DNA of 64,000 nt from Amycolatopsis jiangsuensis (GTDB taxonomy: Bacteria > Actinomycetota > Actinomycetes > Mycobacteriales > Pseudonocardiaceae), in the NCBI RefSeq assembly GCF_014204865.1, contig NZ_JACHMG010000001.1, positions 6,784,501 to 6,848,500 on the forward strand, read 5' to 3'. Within the stretch, counting starts at the first letter, position 1. Every line of letters starts with the position of its first letter. Shown here in pieces: positions 41,686 to 51,976 of this stretch. The notes beneath the pieces are model-generated. The model was given only the letters and a program-made list of their open reading frames with translations. It did not search any database and was not told the DNA's origin. Made by a program: the position numbers and the translations under genes.

Positions 41686-42813
41686 GTGGTGAGTGCGGAG
41701 CCGTTCCAGGTCAGGGTTGCCGAGTCCGAGGTCGCGGATCTTCGGGAGCGGTTGCGGCGGACCCGGTGGCCGGAGGCGGAGACGGTGCGGGACTGGTCGC
41801 AGGGGGTTCCGCTGGAGTACGCGCGGGAGCTGTGCCGCGGCTGGGCCGAGGACTACGACTTCGGGTTCGCGGCGCGGCTCAACGCCTTCCCGCAGTTCCG
41901 CGACACTGTCGACGGGCTCGGGATCCACTTTCTGCACGTCCGCTCGCCCGAGCCGGACGCGTTCCCGCTGGTGATCACGCACGGCTGGCCCGGTTCGGTG
42001 CTGGAGTTCCTCGACGTGCTCGGGCCGCTCACCGATCCGCGGGCGCATGGCGGGGACCCGGCCGACGCGTTCCACGTCGTCGCGCCCTCGCTGCCCGGCT
42101 ACGGCTGGAGTGACAAGCCCGCCGAGGCCGGCTGGGGAGTGGGCCGCATCGCGCGGGCCTGGGACCGGCTGATGGTCTCGCTCGGCTACGAGCGTTACGG
42201 CGCCCAGGGTGGCGACTGGGGTTCGGCGGTCACCGGCGCGATCGGCGAGGTCGCGCCGGAGCGGGTGGCCGGCGTGCACGTCAACATGGCTTCGGTGCAG
42301 TCGGCGCTCTTCGAGGATGCGACGCCGGAGGAGCTCGCCGCGGCGGAAGCGGCGAAGGAGTTCGCCCGCACCGGACGCGGCTACTCGGGCCAGCAGTCCA
42401 CCCGGCCGCAGACGCTCGGCTACGGCCTCACCGACTCTCCCGCGGGCCAGGCGGCCTGGATCGCGGAGAAGTTCTGGGCCTGGACGGACAACAACGGGCA
42501 TCCGGAGGACGCGCTGTCCCGGCAGCAGATCCTCGACGCGATTTCGGTGTACTGGTTCACCGCTTCGGCGACGTCGTCGGCCCGGCTGTACTGGGAGAGC
42601 TTCGGCGCCTTCCGCAGCAGCACTGTGTCCGCGCCGTCCGGAATTTCCTTGTATCCGCGGGAGATCAGCCGCCCTTCGCGGCGCGAGGCCGAACAGCGCT
42701 ACACCGACCTGCGCTGGTACGAGCAGATGCCGCGCGGCGGGCACTTCGCGGCCATGGAACAGCCGGAGTCGCTGGTGGCGCAGATCCGCGGCTTCTTCCG
42801 GCTCGTGCGCTGA
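41686..42813 (+). CDS. Epoxide hydrolase, EPHX1-like
   Basis: A 375-residue alpha/beta hydrolase with the N-terminal epoxide-hydrolase domain (FQVRVAESEVADLRERLRRTRWP). HGWPGS supplies the oxyanion segment, GGDWGS the nucleophilic Asp, and PRGGHFAAMEQPE the catalytic His. It opens epoxides to diols in the cytoplasm. The start is GTG 41686 or 41689, with GGAGGG 5-8 bases upstream. It lies just right of the tRNA-Arg gene and shows no link to neighbours. Confidence 0.9.
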   Translation: MVSAEPFQVRVAESEVADLRERLRRTRWPEAETVRDWSQGVPLEYARELCRGWAEDYDFGFAARLNAFPQFRDTVDGLGIHFLHVRSPEPDAFPLVITHGWPGSVLEFLDVLGPLTDPRAHGGDPADAFHVVAPSLPGYGWSDKPAEAGWGVGRIARAWDRLMVSLGYERYGAQGGDWGSAVTGAIGEVAPERVAGVHVNMASVQSALFEDATPEELAAAEAAKEFARTGRGYSGQQSTRPQTLGYGLTDSPAGQAAWIAEKFWAWTDNNGHPEDALSRQQILDAISVYWFTASATSSARLYWESFGAFRSSTVSAPSGISLYPREISRPSRREAEQRYTDLRWYEQMPRGGHFAAMEQPESLVAQIRGFFRLVR

Positions 42814-42902
42814 ACTCTCCCACCCTGCGGGAAACCCGCCCGCGGGGGATGGGCCCGCACCCGGCCAGGTGGTAGAAGTGAACTAAGGCTACCCTGTATT
42901 GC

Positions 42903-42926
42903 ACATATGCGCATCTGACTATATGT
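42903..42926. promoter_or_regulatory. Operator-like inverted repeat upstream of the CDF gene
   Basis: ACATAT (42903-42908) and ATATGT (42921-42926) with a 12-bp gap, AT-rich in GC-rich surroundings, 47 bases upstream of the start. Its shape resembles ArsR/SmtB metal-sensor sites, fitting a metal exporter. The repressor gene is not in the window. Confidence 0.55.
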
Positions 42927-42972
42927 TGCTGTGGGGTACGGATCGGTCCGCGCTGCGTGACGGGAGGCGAGC

Positions 42973-43893
42973 ATGGGACACGGCCACGGTCACGGCCATG
43001 CCGCCGCTCCGGCGAGCGCCTCCGGACGGTACGTCCGGGCACTGCTGGTCGCCCTCCTGGTCGGTGCGGGCTTCATGGTGCTGGAGTTCGTGGTGGGGTT
43101 CACCACCGGCTCGCTGGCCCTGGTGTCCGACGCGGCGCACATGTTCACCGACGTGCTCGGCGTCGGGATGGCGCTCACCGCGATCATCCTCGCGCGCCGC
43201 AGCGGCCCGACGTTCAGCCGCACGTTCGGCATGTACCGCGCCGAGGTGCTCGCCGCGCTGGCCAATGCCGTCCTGCTGTTCGGGGTCGCCGGCTACGTGG
43301 TGGTGGAGGCGATCGGCCGGATCACCGACCCGCCGGAGGTGCCAGGGCTGCCGGTGCTGCTCGCGGCGGCGGCCGGGCTGGCCGCGAACGTCGTGTCGTT
43401 CGCCGTGCTCCGCTCCGGCGCGCGGGAGAGCCTGAACGTCCGGGGCGCCTACCTCGAAGTGCTTTCCGACCTGATCGGTTCGTTCGGGGTGCTGGTGAGC
43501 GGTGCGGTCACGCTGACGACGGGCTGGCGGTACGCGGACCCGATCATCGGTGTCGCGATCGGGCTGTTCGTGCTGCCGCGCACGTGGACGCTCGCGCGTC
43601 GCGCGCTGCGGATCCTGTTCCAGCACGCGCCTGCCGGCGTCGACGTGTCCGAGATCAGCACGGAGCTGGCCGCGCTGCCGGGGGTCTCCGACGTGCACGA
43701 CCTGCACGTCTGGACCCTGACCTCCGGGATGGAGGTGGCCTCGGCGCATCTGACGGTGACGGGGGAGGACGAGCAGACCGCGGTGCTCACCAGGGCGCAG
43801 GACCTGCTGGCCACGCGGTACTCGATCAACCACGCCACGTTGCAGGTCGAAGCTCCGCAGTGCGCCCGCCGGTGCGCCGAGCTGTCCTGGTAG
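42973..43893 (+). CDS. Cation diffusion facilitator metal exporter (CzcD-type)
   Basis: A 306-residue CDF protein with six helices and a cytoplasmic C-terminal domain. The His-rich start GHGHGHGHAAA, metal-site helix 2 residues in LALVSDAAHMFTDV and helix 5 residues in AYLEVLSDLIGS place it with Zn/Co/Cd exporters. HDLHVWTLTSG begins the regulatory metal-binding domain. ATG 42973 has GGGAGG upstream. Expression is likely metal-responsive through the palindrome at 42903-42926. Confidence 0.92.
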   Translation: MGHGHGHGHAAAPASASGRYVRALLVALLVGAGFMVLEFVVGFTTGSLALVSDAAHMFTDVLGVGMALTAIILARRSGPTFSRTFGMYRAEVLAALANAVLLFGVAGYVVVEAIGRITDPPEVPGLPVLLAAAAGLAANVVSFAVLRSGARESLNVRGAYLEVLSDLIGSFGVLVSGAVTLTTGWRYADPIIGVAIGLFVLPRTWTLARRALRILFQHAPAGVDVSEISTELAALPGVSDVHDLHVWTLTSGMEVASAHLTVTGEDEQTAVLTRAQDLLATRYSINHATLQVEAPQCARRCAELSW

Positions 43894-43902
43894 ACCGGAA
43901 AC

Positions 43903-44505
43903 ATGCGCAAGGACTTCGACCCCGCGGAGATCGCCCCGTCCGCCTTCTACCGGCTGCTGACCGCAGGCGTCGTACCGCGTCCGATCGCCTGGGTGTCCAG
44001 CACGTCCGAGTCCGGCGTGGACAATCTGGCGCCGCACTCGTTCTTCACGGTCGCCTCGGCCGCGCCCGCGGTACTGCAGTTCACCTCGGTGGGACGCAAG
44101 GACACCCTGCGCAACGTCGAGGCGACCGGCCAGTTCGTGGTCAACCTGGCGTCCGAGGAACTGTTCGAGCAGGTCAACGACACCGGGACGGATTTCCCGC
44201 CGGAGCTCAGCGAGTTCGACGAGGCCGGGCTCACCCGGGAGCCGAGCCTGCGGGTACGTCCGCCGCGGGTCGCCGAGTCACCGGTGTCGTTCGAATGCGA
44301 ACTGCACAGCACCGTCGGGTTCGGCGCCTCCACGGTGGTGTTCGGCCGGGTCGTGCATCTGGCGGTGGCCGAAGACGTCCTCGACGGCGACCACCCGCTG
44401 ATCGACCGGCTGCGTCCGCTCGCCCGCCTCGGCCGCGACGAATGGTCCACCCTCGGCGACGTCCGCAGGATCTCCCGCAACCGCTACGCCGACCGCGCCC
44501 GCTGA
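43903..44505 (+). CDS. Flavin reductase family FMN-binding protein
   Basis: A 200-residue split-barrel flavoprotein: AFYRLLTAGVVPRPIAWVSS, NLAPHSFFTVASAAPAVLQFTSV and NVEATGQFVVNLAS are the flavin-binding blocks of the DIM6/NTAB group. It starts 9 bases after the CDF gene, so they may be co-transcribed. Likely reduces FMN or uses it for reduction; no partner monooxygenase is adjacent. Confidence 0.87.
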   Translation: MRKDFDPAEIAPSAFYRLLTAGVVPRPIAWVSSTSESGVDNLAPHSFFTVASAAPAVLQFTSVGRKDTLRNVEATGQFVVNLASEELFEQVNDTGTDFPPELSEFDEAGLTREPSLRVRPPRVAESPVSFECELHSTVGFGASTVVFGRVVHLAVAEDVLDGDHPLIDRLRPLARLGRDEWSTLGDVRRISRNRYADRAR

Positions 44506-44550
44506 CCCGGTGGCGCGTCCGTGAGGGCCCCCTGCAGGGAAACTGGATGC

Positions 44551-44582
44551 CCTGAAGGCCACCTTCACAGACGGCCTTCACG
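44551..44582. terminator. Bidirectional terminator hairpin
   Basis: TGAAGGCC (44553-44560) and GGCCTTCA (44573-44580) form an 8-bp stem with a 12-nt loop between the convergent flavin reductase and DUF305 genes. Confidence 0.5.
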
Positions 44583-44603
44583 GACGTCACGCGGCCGGCG
44601 CGG

Positions 44604-45314
44604 TCAGGCGGCGGGCAGCGGCTGCGCGCCCCGGGCCTGGAGCATCTGCTTCATCTGCTCCATCTCCGCGCCCTGCGAGGTCAGGATGCTCCGGCACAGT
44701 GCCTTCACCGCGGGGAGATTCGTGTGCTGCTGGGCGTATTCGGCCATCGGCACCCCTCCCTGGTGATGGCGGAGCATCAGCTGCAGGAAGAACACGTCGA
44801 GCGACTTCCCGCTCAGCGTCCGCAGCTTCGCCAGCTCGGCGTCGGTGGCCATCCCGGGCATCACGGCGCCGGAGGCGGCCTGCGTACCGCCGGACATCTG
44901 CATGCCGCCGTGTCCGCCCGGCGCGCTCATCCAGGACATCAGCGGTCCGGTGGACTGCTCCGGCTGGTCCCACAGCATGAGCCAGCCCTTCATCCGGCCG
45001 ACCTGGTCGGTCTGCGTGCTCGCGATGTCGAACGCGAGCTGCCGGATCTCCGGGTCGTCGGTGTGGTCGCGCGCCCAGTTGGCCATGGTGACCGCCTGCA
45101 GGTGGTGCACCGACATGTCCTGCGCGAACCCGACCTCGACCGAACCGGTGCCCGGGCTCGCCGCGGTTTCCTCCCCGCCGGACAGCCGCGCGGCGAGCAG
45201 GCCGATCGCGAAGCCGACCAGCAGCACCGCCACCAGCGTTCCGCCGATGATCACCCAGCGCGACCAGGCCGGCCGTTCTGCCGGTTCGGCAGGGTCCGGT
45301 TCGGTGCTCGTCAT
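44604..45314 (-). CDS. DUF305 membrane-anchored protein
   Basis: A 236-residue protein with one N-terminal membrane segment (WVIIGGTLVAVLLVGFAIGL) and an external DUF305 ferritin-like domain. Both family motifs are present: FAQDMSVHHLQAV (MxxHH) and FLQLMLRHHQGGV. A Met/His/Gly-rich loop (GGHGGMQM) could bind metal such as copper. It follows the DUF3105 gene by 4 bases, a common pairing in actinobacteria. Function is unproven. Confidence 0.9.
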   Translation of the reverse strand: MTSTEPDPAEPAERPAWSRWVIIGGTLVAVLLVGFAIGLLAARLSGGEETAASPGTGSVEVGFAQDMSVHHLQAVTMANWARDHTDDPEIRQLAFDIASTQTDQVGRMKGWLMLWDQPEQSTGPLMSWMSAPGGHGGMQMSGGTQAASGAVMPGMATDAELAKLRTLSGKSLDVFFLQLMLRHHQGGVPMAEYAQQHTNLPAVKALCRSILTSQGAEMEQMKQMLQARGAQPLPAA

Positions 45315-45318
45315 CGGA

Positions 45319-46146
45319 TCACTGCCCGCCCGGCATACCGGTCTGCTCGTTGGCGGCCCCGGTGCTGCCCTTGTAGTCCATCGGTTTCGCGTCCGGGCCC
45401 GGCTTGCTCGGGTCGAACGGCGGCGGGTTGGCCGGGTCGAACTGGCCGGGGCCGAGCGCGTCGCAGGACGCGCCGATCTCCGGGTACACGCCGTTCGGGT
45501 TCGTCCGGAGCGCGGCGATGAACTGGTCGATGCGCGGGTCGTCGGCCTTGTCCAGCTTCAGCTGGTGCCCCCAGGACTGCAGGGAGATCGGCTTGTCCAG
45601 ACCGGGATAGGGCGACATCATCGTGTAGGGCTTGCCCTTGACCCTGGCCGAGAGCTGGGCCAGCTCGTCGCCCTTGACCTGGTCCGGGTTGTAGGCGATC
45701 CACACCGTGCCGTGCTCGAGCGCGTGCACCATGTTCTCGTTGCGCACCGCGGTCGGGTACACCACGCCGGTGCACGAGGCCCAGTAACCGTCGTGCGGTC
45801 CGCCGAAGGGCGGACTCTGGTCGTAGGCCACCCGCTCGGTGGGCAGGATGTGCACCGAACCGGCGTACTGCTTGGTGACCACGCCCGGGATCTTCTTGGA
45901 CGGGTCCGGATTGCTCGCCGACGGCGCGAACGCGGCGGCCGCCTCGTCCCGCGACTTCTGCTCCCGCTGCGGTGCCGACTTCACCAGGTAGTAGGTGACG
46001 ACGCCGGCCAGGAGGCAGACCACCACGACCACGCCGATGATGGTGCCCCAGGGCGTGTGCTTCTGGGTGACGACGGAACGGCCGCGGGCCGCTTTCACCG
46101 CCCCCTTGCCGGAGGCGCCCTTCTTCCTGGTTGTCCCGTTCGCCAT
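45319..46146 (-). CDS. DUF3105 membrane-anchored protein
   Basis: A 275-residue protein with a basic N-terminus, one membrane segment (IIGVVVVVCLLAGVVTYYLV) and an external DUF3105 domain: PPFGGPHDGYWASCTGVVY, MVHALEHGTVWIAYNP and the C-terminal GASCDALGPG contain the conserved His and Cys residues. The last 40 residues are Pro/Gly-rich. ATG 46146 is preceded by GAGGAG 12 bases away. Operon partner of the DUF305 gene; metal or redox handling at the cell surface is only inference. Confidence 0.88.
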   Translation of the reverse strand: MANGTTRKKGASGKGAVKAARGRSVVTQKHTPWGTIIGVVVVVCLLAGVVTYYLVKSAPQREQKSRDEAAAAFAPSASNPDPSKKIPGVVTKQYAGSVHILPTERVAYDQSPPFGGPHDGYWASCTGVVYPTAVRNENMVHALEHGTVWIAYNPDQVKGDELAQLSARVKGKPYTMMSPYPGLDKPISLQSWGHQLKLDKADDPRIDQFIAALRTNPNGVYPEIGASCDALGPGQFDPANPPPFDPSKPGPDAKPMDYKGSTGAANEQTGMPGGQ

Positions 46147-46345
46147 GGTTCCCGCGATCTCCTCGTGAGTGCTGGAGAGACCCGGACGGGCCTGCCGGGG
46201 GCCCAGTGTAGAGACCGGACGTCGGATCACCGTGAACACCCGGTGAGCCGTCCGGCGGCGCGGGCGGGGCGGGCCGGTGTGCGCGCGGTCTCCCCTGGCC
46301 GGACCGCCGGAGCCCGCGCGCGCGGGCGCACCTAGAATCCGGCGA

Positions 46346-48010
46346 GTGACTCCCGCCGCTCTCGCCGCTCTCGTCCGCAGCTCCGCCGTGCAGGTCCTCA
46401 CCGCACGGGGTGCCGACGAAGCCGTGCTCCCGGACCAGGTGACCATCGAACGGCCGCGCAATCCGGAACACGGCGACTACGCGACCAACCTGGCGCTGCA
46501 GGTGGCGAAGAAGGCCGGGCTGCAGCCGCGGGAGTTCGCCGAGGCGCTGGCCGAGGTCGTCGCCGGGGCGGACGGCGTGGCCGCGGCCGAGGTGGCCGGC
46601 CCCGGCTTCCTGAACTTCCGGCTGGCCGCGGACGCCCAGGGCGAGGTCGTGCGCCAGGTGCACGCCGCGGGCGAGGCCTACGGCCGCGGCGACGCGCTCG
46701 CCGGACGCCGGATCAACCTGGAGTTCGTCTCCGCCAACCCGACCGGCCCGATCCACCTCGGCGGCACCCGCTGGGCCGCGGTCGGCGACGCGCTCGGCCG
46801 GGTGCTCGCCGCGCAGGGCGCCGACGTCACCCGCGAGTATTACTTCAACGACGCGGGCGCGCAGATCGACCGGTTCGTGCGGTCGCTGGTCGCCGCCGCG
46901 AAGGGGGAACCCGCTCCGGAGGACGGCTACGCCGGCGCGTACATCACCGACATCGCGGCCGAGGTGCTCAAGGCCGAGCCGAGTGCGCTGTCGCTGGCGG
47001 AGGACAAGCGGCACGAGACTTTCCGGCGGGTCGGCATCGAGCTGATGTTCAGCCAGATCAAGCAGAGCCTGCACGAGTTCGGCACCGATTTCGACGTGTA
47101 CTTCCACGAGAACTCGCTGCACGAATCCGGTGCCGTGGACGCGGCGGTGGCCCAGCTCAAGGACTCCGGCAACCTCTACTTCGCCGACGGCGCCTGGTGG
47201 CTGCGTTCCAGCGAGTACGGCGACGACAAGGACCGCGTGGTCCTCAAGAAGGACGGCGACCCGGCCTACATCGCCGGCGATCTGGCCTACTTCAAGGACA
47301 AGCGCAACCGCGGGTTCGACCTGTGCATCTACATGCTCGGCGCGGACCACCACGGCTACATCGCGCGGCTCAAGGCGGCGGCCGCGGCGTTCGGCGACGA
47401 CCCCGGCACCGTGGAGGTGCTGATCGGCCAGATGGTGAACCTGGTCAGCGAGGGCAGGCCGGTGCGGATGTCCAAGCGCGCGGGCACGGTGATCACGATC
47501 GAGGACCTCGTCGAGGCGGTCGGCGTGGACCCGGCGCGCTACGAGCTGATCCGCTACTCCGTCGACTCCACCCTGGACGTCGACCTCGACCTGCTGCGCA
47601 AGCACTCCAACGACAACCCGGTGTACTACGTGCAGTACGCGCACGCCCGGCTGTCGTCCTTGCAGCGCGGCGCGGCGGAACTCGGCATCACGTCCACAGT
47701 GTCCGATGCGACTGTCGACTTCGGACTGCTGACCCTGCCCGCCGAGGGCGACCTGATCCGCACCCTCGGGGAGTTCCCCGCGGTGACGCGCCGGGCCGCG
47801 GAGATGCGTGAACCGCATCGGGTGGCCCGCTACCTCGAAGAACTCGCCGGCGCCTACCACAAGTTCTACACCGTCGGCCGGGTCCTTCCGCAGGGCGACG
47901 AGGAGGCCACCCCCCTCACGTACGCCCGGCTCGCCCTGTGCGAGGCCGTCCGCCAGGTGCTGGCGAACGGCCTGTCGCTGCTCGGTGTCTCAGCTCCGGA
48001 ACGGATGTAA
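46346..48010 (+). CDS. argS: Arginyl-tRNA synthetase
   Basis: A 554-residue class I synthetase that charges tRNA-Arg. The HIGH motif is [13 protein letters not shown] is RMSKRAG, and the N-terminal additional domain and C-terminal anticodon-binding domain ([13 protein letters not shown]) are present. GTG 46346 is chosen since the upstream in-frame sequence overlaps the divergent promoter. It starts an operon with lysA and hom. A tRNA-Arg gene lies 4.8 kb away by coincidence. Confidence 0.95.
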   Translation: MTPAALAALVRSSAVQVLTARGADEAVLPDQVTIERPRNPEHGDYATNLALQVAKKAGLQPREFAEALAEVVAGADGVAAAEVAGPGFLNFRLAADAQGEVVRQVHAAGEAYGRGDALAGRRINLEFVSANPTGPIHLGGTRWAAVGDALGRVLAAQGADVTREYYFNDAGAQIDRFVRSLVAAAKGEPAPEDGYAGAYITDIAAEVLKAEPSALSLAEDKRHETFRRVGIELMFSQIKQSLHEFGTDFDVYFHENSLHESGAVDAAVAQLKDSGNLYFADGAWWLRSSEYGDDKDRVVLKKDGDPAYIAGDLAYFKDKRNRGFDLCIYMLGADHHGYIARLKAAAAAFGDDPGTVEVLIGQMVNLVSEGRPVRMSKRAGTVITIEDLVEAVGVDPARYELIRYSVDSTLDVDLDLLRKHSNDNPVYYVQYAHARLSSLQRGAAELGITSTVSDATVDFGLLTLPAEGDLIRTLGEFPAVTRRAAEMREPHRVARYLEELAGAYHKFYTVGRVLPQGDEEATPLTYARLALCEAVRQVLANGLSLLGVSAPERM

Positions 48011-48012
48011 CC

Positions 48013-49443
48013 ATGGCGCACCCCGCGGGACCCCGCCACGCCGACGTCTACCCCCATGCCGACGCCTCCGGGTTCCCGCCCGCGAGTGCCGGCGAACTCG
48101 ACCAGCTGCCCGCGAAAGTGTGGCCGCGCAACGTCTATCGCGCCGCCGACGGCGTCGTCCGGATTGCCGGCGTGGACGTGCGCGACCTCGCCGAGACCTA
48201 CGGCACCCCGCTGTTCGTGGTCGACGAAGCGGACTTCAAGTCCCGCTGCGCCGACTACGCGGAGGCCTTCGACGATCCGGCGCTGGTGCACTACGCGTCG
48301 AAAGCCTTCCTCTCCATCGAGATCGCCCGCTGGGTGGCCGAACAGGGGCTGAGCCTCGACGTGTGCAGTGGCGGCGAGCTCGCCGTGGCCCAGCGCGCGG
48401 ACTTCCCGCCGGAGCGGATCACGTTGCACGGCAACAACAAATCCGTCGCCGAACTGGAGGCCGCGGTCGTGGCCGGCGTCGGCACGGTGGTCGTGGACTC
48501 GTACTACGAGATCGCCCGGCTGGCCGAGATCGCCGCCCGGCGCGAGGTCGAGCAGAAGGTGCTCGTGCGGGTGACCGTCGGCGTCGAGGCGCACACCCAC
48601 GAGTTCATCGCGACCGCCCACGAGGACCAGAAGTTCGGCTTCTCGCTGGCCTCCGGGGACGCCGCGGAGGCGGTGCGCCGGGTGCTCAACGCCTCGTCGC
48701 TGCGGCTGGTCGGCCTGCACAGCCACATCGGCTCGCAGATCTTCGACGCGGACGGCTTCGAGGTCGCCGCGCGCCGGGTGGTCGGGCTGATCGCCGACCT
48801 GGCCAAGGAACACGGCCGTGACCTGCTGGACCAGCTGACCCTGATCGACCTCGGCGGCGGGTTCGGCATCGCCTACACCGAGAAGGACAACCCGCCCCCG
48901 CCGGCGCAGATGATCACGCAGATCCGCGAGATCGTCCGCAAGGAATGCTCGTACGCCGACCTGCCGGTGCCGCGCATCGCGGGGGAGCCGGGCCGCGCGA
49001 TCGCCGGGCCCGGCACGTTCACCCTGTACGAGGTCGGTACCACCAAGGACGTCGCGCTCGGTGACGACACCGCCCGCCGGTACGTCAGCGTGGACGGCGG
49101 GATGAGCGACAACATCCGGACCGCGCTCTACGACGCGGTGTACGACTGCCGGGTGGTTTCCCGTTCGGCCGCCGACGGGAACGAGCCGGTGCTGCCCAGG
49201 TTGTCCCGGGTCGTGGGAAAACACTGTGAATCCGGTGACATCGTGGTCCGGGACTGCTGGCTTCCCGACACGCTGGCTCCCGGCGACCTGCTGGCCGTCG
49301 CGGCGACCGGTGCCTACTGCTATTCGATGGCGAGCACGTACAACCGGCAGCCGCGACCGGCGGTGGTGGCCGTGCGCAACGGCAGCGCCCGGATGCTGCT
49401 GCGGCGGGAGACGACGGACGACATGCTGCGCCTGGAGGTGTGA
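48013..49443 (+). CDS. lysA: Diaminopimelate decarboxylase
   Basis: A 476-residue fold-type III PLP enzyme, converting meso-diaminopimelate to lysine. The PLP Lys is in [10 protein letters not shown], the glycine-rich phosphate loop in DLGGGFGI, and the catalytic Cys in KHCESGD. ATG 48013 lies 3 bases after argS. An N-terminal extension of about 40 residues is usual in actinobacteria. Followed immediately by hom. Confidence 0.95.
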   Translation: MAHPAGPRHADVYPHADASGFPPASAGELDQLPAKVWPRNVYRAADGVVRIAGVDVRDLAETYGTPLFVVDEADFKSRCADYAEAFDDPALVHYASKAFLSIEIARWVAEQGLSLDVCSGGELAVAQRADFPPERITLHGNNKSVAELEAAVVAGVGTVVVDSYYEIARLAEIAARREVEQKVLVRVTVGVEAHTHEFIATAHEDQKFGFSLASGDAAEAVRRVLNASSLRLVGLHSHIGSQIFDADGFEVAARRVVGLIADLAKEHGRDLLDQLTLIDLGGGFGIAYTEKDNPPPPAQMITQIREIVRKECSYADLPVPRIAGEPGRAIAGPGTFTLYEVGTTKDVALGDDTARRYVSVDGGMSDNIRTALYDAVYDCRVVSRSAADGNEPVLPRLSRVVGKHCESGDIVVRDCWLPDTLAPGDLLAVAATGAYCYSMASTYNRQPRPAVVAVRNGSARMLLRRETTDDMLRLEV

Positions 49444-49446
49444 GGA

Positions 49447-50844
49447 GTGCCCACTGAGTCCTCCGGGACCACTTCGCCGTTCGACAGCACGGGGACCACT
49501 GTGCCTGCCGGAACCGCGGGGTCCCCGCGGAACGACGGGCCCGTGGCCGGTCGCCCGCTGCGGGTCGCCCTGCTCGGCTGCGGCACGGTCGGCAGCGAGG
49601 TCGCCCGGCTGCTCGGCGAGCAGGCCGCGGAGCTGGCCGCGCGGGCCGGGACCCCGGTCGAGCTGGCCGGGATCGCGGTACGCCGCCCGGACAAGCATCC
49701 CGAGCTGCCCCCCGGTCTGCTGACCGAGGACGCGGCCGGCCTCGTCGTCCGCGACGACGTCGACGTGGTGGTCGAGCTGGTCGGTGGCATCGAACCGGTG
49801 CGCGGCTGGCTGCTCGCCGCGTTGAACGCCGGAAAGTCCGTGGTCACCGCGAACAAGGCGTTGCTGGCCGAGCATTCGGCGCAGCTGTTCGAAGCGGCCG
49901 ACGCGGCCGGTGCGGACCTGTACTTCGAGGCCGCCGTGGCCGGGGCCATCCCGCTGCTGCGCCCGCTGCGCGAATCGCTGGCCGGCGACCGGATCACCCG
50001 CGTGATGGGGATCGTCAACGGCACCACCAACTACATCCTCTCCGCGATGGACGCGACCGGCGCCGGGTACGCGGAAACGCTCGACGAGGCGAGCCGGCTC
50101 GGATACGCCGAGGCGGACCCCACGGCCGACGTCGACGGCTACGACGCGGCGTCGAAGGCGGCCATCCTGGCCTCGCTGGCGTTCCACACCCGGGTCACCG
50201 CGTCGGAGGTGCACCGCGAGGGCATCGGCGCGGTGACCGCGTCCGATCTGGTCGCGGCCCGGGTGCTGGGTCGCACGGTGAAGCTGCTGGCCATCTGCGA
50301 ACGGGTCATCGACGACGACGGCGCGGAGTCGGTCTCCGCACGCGTGCACCCGGTGATGATTCCGCGCGGCCACCAGCTCGCCGGGGTGGGTGGCGCGTTC
50401 AACGCCGTCTACGTCGAGGCGGACGCGGCCGGTGAGCTGATGTTCTACGGCCAGGGCGCCGGTGGCTCGCCGACCGCCAGCGCGGTGCTCGGCGACCTCG
50501 TCGCGGTGGCCCGCAACCGGGTCGCCGGCGGCCGTGGCCCGCGGGAGTCCGCGCACGCCGCCCTGCCGGTCCGGCCGATGGGCCAGACCCCGACGCGTTA
50601 CCACGTGAGCCTGGACGTGGCCGACCGCGCCGGGGTGCTCGCCCAGGTGGCGCAGGCGTTCGCCGAGCACGGGGTGAGCATCGCCGCGGTGCGCCAGCGC
50701 GACGCGAACGACACCGCGAGCCTGGTCGTGGTCACCCATCTGGCGCCGGACGCGGCACTGCAGTCCACTGTGGACGAGATCGCGAAACTCGACGTGGTGC
50801 ACGAAGTCGTCAGCGTGATGCGCGTGGAAGGCGAAGACCAGTGA
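49447..50844 (+). CDS. hom: Homoserine dehydrogenase
   Basis: A 465-residue enzyme reducing aspartate semialdehyde to homoserine. [17 protein letters not shown] is the NAD(P) motif, [12 protein letters not shown] and [14 protein letters not shown] the active-site region, and residues from about 385 ([19 protein letters not shown]) form a regulatory ACT domain, typical of threonine feedback inhibition. GTG 49447 has GGAGG 8 bases upstream inside lysA. A 25-residue low-complexity N-terminus precedes the Rossmann fold. Confidence 0.95.
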   Translation: MPTESSGTTSPFDSTGTTVPAGTAGSPRNDGPVAGRPLRVALLGCGTVGSEVARLLGEQAAELAARAGTPVELAGIAVRRPDKHPELPPGLLTEDAAGLVVRDDVDVVVELVGGIEPVRGWLLAALNAGKSVVTANKALLAEHSAQLFEAADAAGADLYFEAAVAGAIPLLRPLRESLAGDRITRVMGIVNGTTNYILSAMDATGAGYAETLDEASRLGYAEADPTADVDGYDAASKAAILASLAFHTRVTASEVHREGIGAVTASDLVAARVLGRTVKLLAICERVIDDDGAESVSARVHPVMIPRGHQLAGVGGAFNAVYVEADAAGELMFYGQGAGGSPTASAVLGDLVAVARNRVAGGRGPRESAHAALPVRPMGQTPTRYHVSLDVADRAGVLAQVAQAFAEHGVSIAAVRQRDANDTASLVVVTHLAPDAALQSTVDEIAKLDVVHEVVSVMRVEGEDQ

Positions 50845-50895
50845 GCCTCGTGGGTGGCAGGGCCGGTTCTCACCGGCTTCGCCACTCACGAGGCT
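50844..50895. other. 15-bp stem hairpin between hom and thrC
   Basis: AGCCTCGTGGGTGGC (50844-50858) pairs with GCCACTCACGAGGCT (50881-50895), one G-T wobble in 15, with an inner stem GCCGG/CCGGC. No T-run follows, and thrC starts 26 bases on. It may modulate expression of thrC relative to hom or be an interspersed repeat; no peptide rich in Thr or Ile codons is evident. Confidence 0.7.
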
Positions 50896-50920
50896 GTTAC
50901 CCGGATGTGGGTGGAGACCA

Positions 50921-51976
50921 ATGAGTGCCTGGCCCGGAATCATCGAGGCGTACCGCGAGCGGATCCCGGTGCCGGACGGCGCCAGGGTGGTGACCCTCGG
51001 CGAGGGCAACACGCCGCTGCTGCCCGCTCCGCACCTGTCCGAGCTGACCGGCTGCACGGTGTACCTGAAGGTCGAGGGCGCCAACCCGACCGGCTCGTTC
51101 AAGGACCGCGGCATGACCGTGGCCATCACGCACGCACTGGCCAGCGGGCTCAAGGCGGTGATCTGCGCGTCCACCGGCAACACCTCCGCCTCGGCCGCCG
51201 CCTATGCCGCGCGTGCCGGACTGACCTGCGCGGTACTCGTGCCGCAGGGCAAGATCGCGATGGGCAAACTTGCCCAGGCGGTCCTGCACGGCGCCCGCAT
51301 CCTGCAGGTCGACGGCAACTTCGACGACTGCCTGGAACTCGCCCGCAAGACCGCCGCGGACTACCCGGTCACGCTCGTCAACTCGGTCAACCCGGTGCGC
51401 ATCGCCGGCCAGAAGACGGCCGCGTTCGAGATCTGCGACGCGCTCGGCACGGCGCCGGACGTGCACTGCCTCCCGGTGGGCAACGCGGGCAACATCACCG
51501 CCTACTGGGCCGGGTATTCGGAGTACGCGGCGGACGGTGTGGTGAAGAACACGCCCCGGATGTTCGGCTTCCAGGCGGCGGGCGCGGCCCCGCTCGTACG
51601 GGGCGAACCGGTCACCGACCCGGACACCGTCGCCACCGCGATCCGGATCGGCAGCCCCGCGTCGTGGGCCGGTGCGGTCGCCGCCAAAGCGGCCTCCGAC
51701 GGGCTTTTCGAGGCGATCACCGACGAGAAGATCCTGGCCGCCTACCGGCTGCTGGCCAGCCGCGAGGGCGTGTTCGTGGAGCCCGCCTCGGCGACCAGCG
51801 TCGCCGGCCTGCTCGCCACCGTCGCGGACGGCCGGCTGCCGAAGGGCGCCACGGTCGTCTGCACGGTCACCGGCCACGGCCTGAAGGACCCCGCCACGGC
51901 GCTGGAAGGCAACGTCGAGGTGGAGCCGCTCGCAGTGGACCCGACCGCCGTGGCGGCGGCACTGGACCTGCGATGA
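50921..51976 (+). CDS. thrC: Threonine synthase
   Basis: A 351-residue fold-type II PLP enzyme producing threonine from phosphohomoserine. The PLP Lys is in [11 protein letters not shown], the substrate loop in [13 protein letters not shown] and the phosphate loop in [10 protein letters not shown]. Length is that of the short actinobacterial form. GGTGGAG precedes ATG 50921. The stop overlaps the thrB start (ATGA). Confidence 0.96.
   Translation: MSAWPGIIEAYRERIPVPDGARVVTLGEGNTPLLPAPHLSELTGCTVYLKVEGANPTGSFKDRGMTVAITHALASGLKAVICASTGNTSASAAAYAARAGLTCAVLVPQGKIAMGKLAQAVLHGARILQVDGNFDDCLELARKTAADYPVTLVNSVNPVRIAGQKTAAFEICDALGTAPDVHCLPVGNAGNITAYWAGYSEYAADGVVKNTPRMFGFQAAGAAPLVRGEPVTDPDTVATAIRIGSPASWAGAVAAKAASDGLFEAITDEKILAAYRLLASREGVFVEPASATSVAGLLATVADGRLPKGATVVCTVTGHGLKDPATALEGNVEVEPLAVDPTAVAAALDLR

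Noticed and set aside
42873..42893. IdeR/DtxR iron box (AAGGCTACCCT) before the CDF gene
   Set aside because: Only one half resembles the iron-box consensus; the nearby AT-rich palindrome is a better operator candidate.
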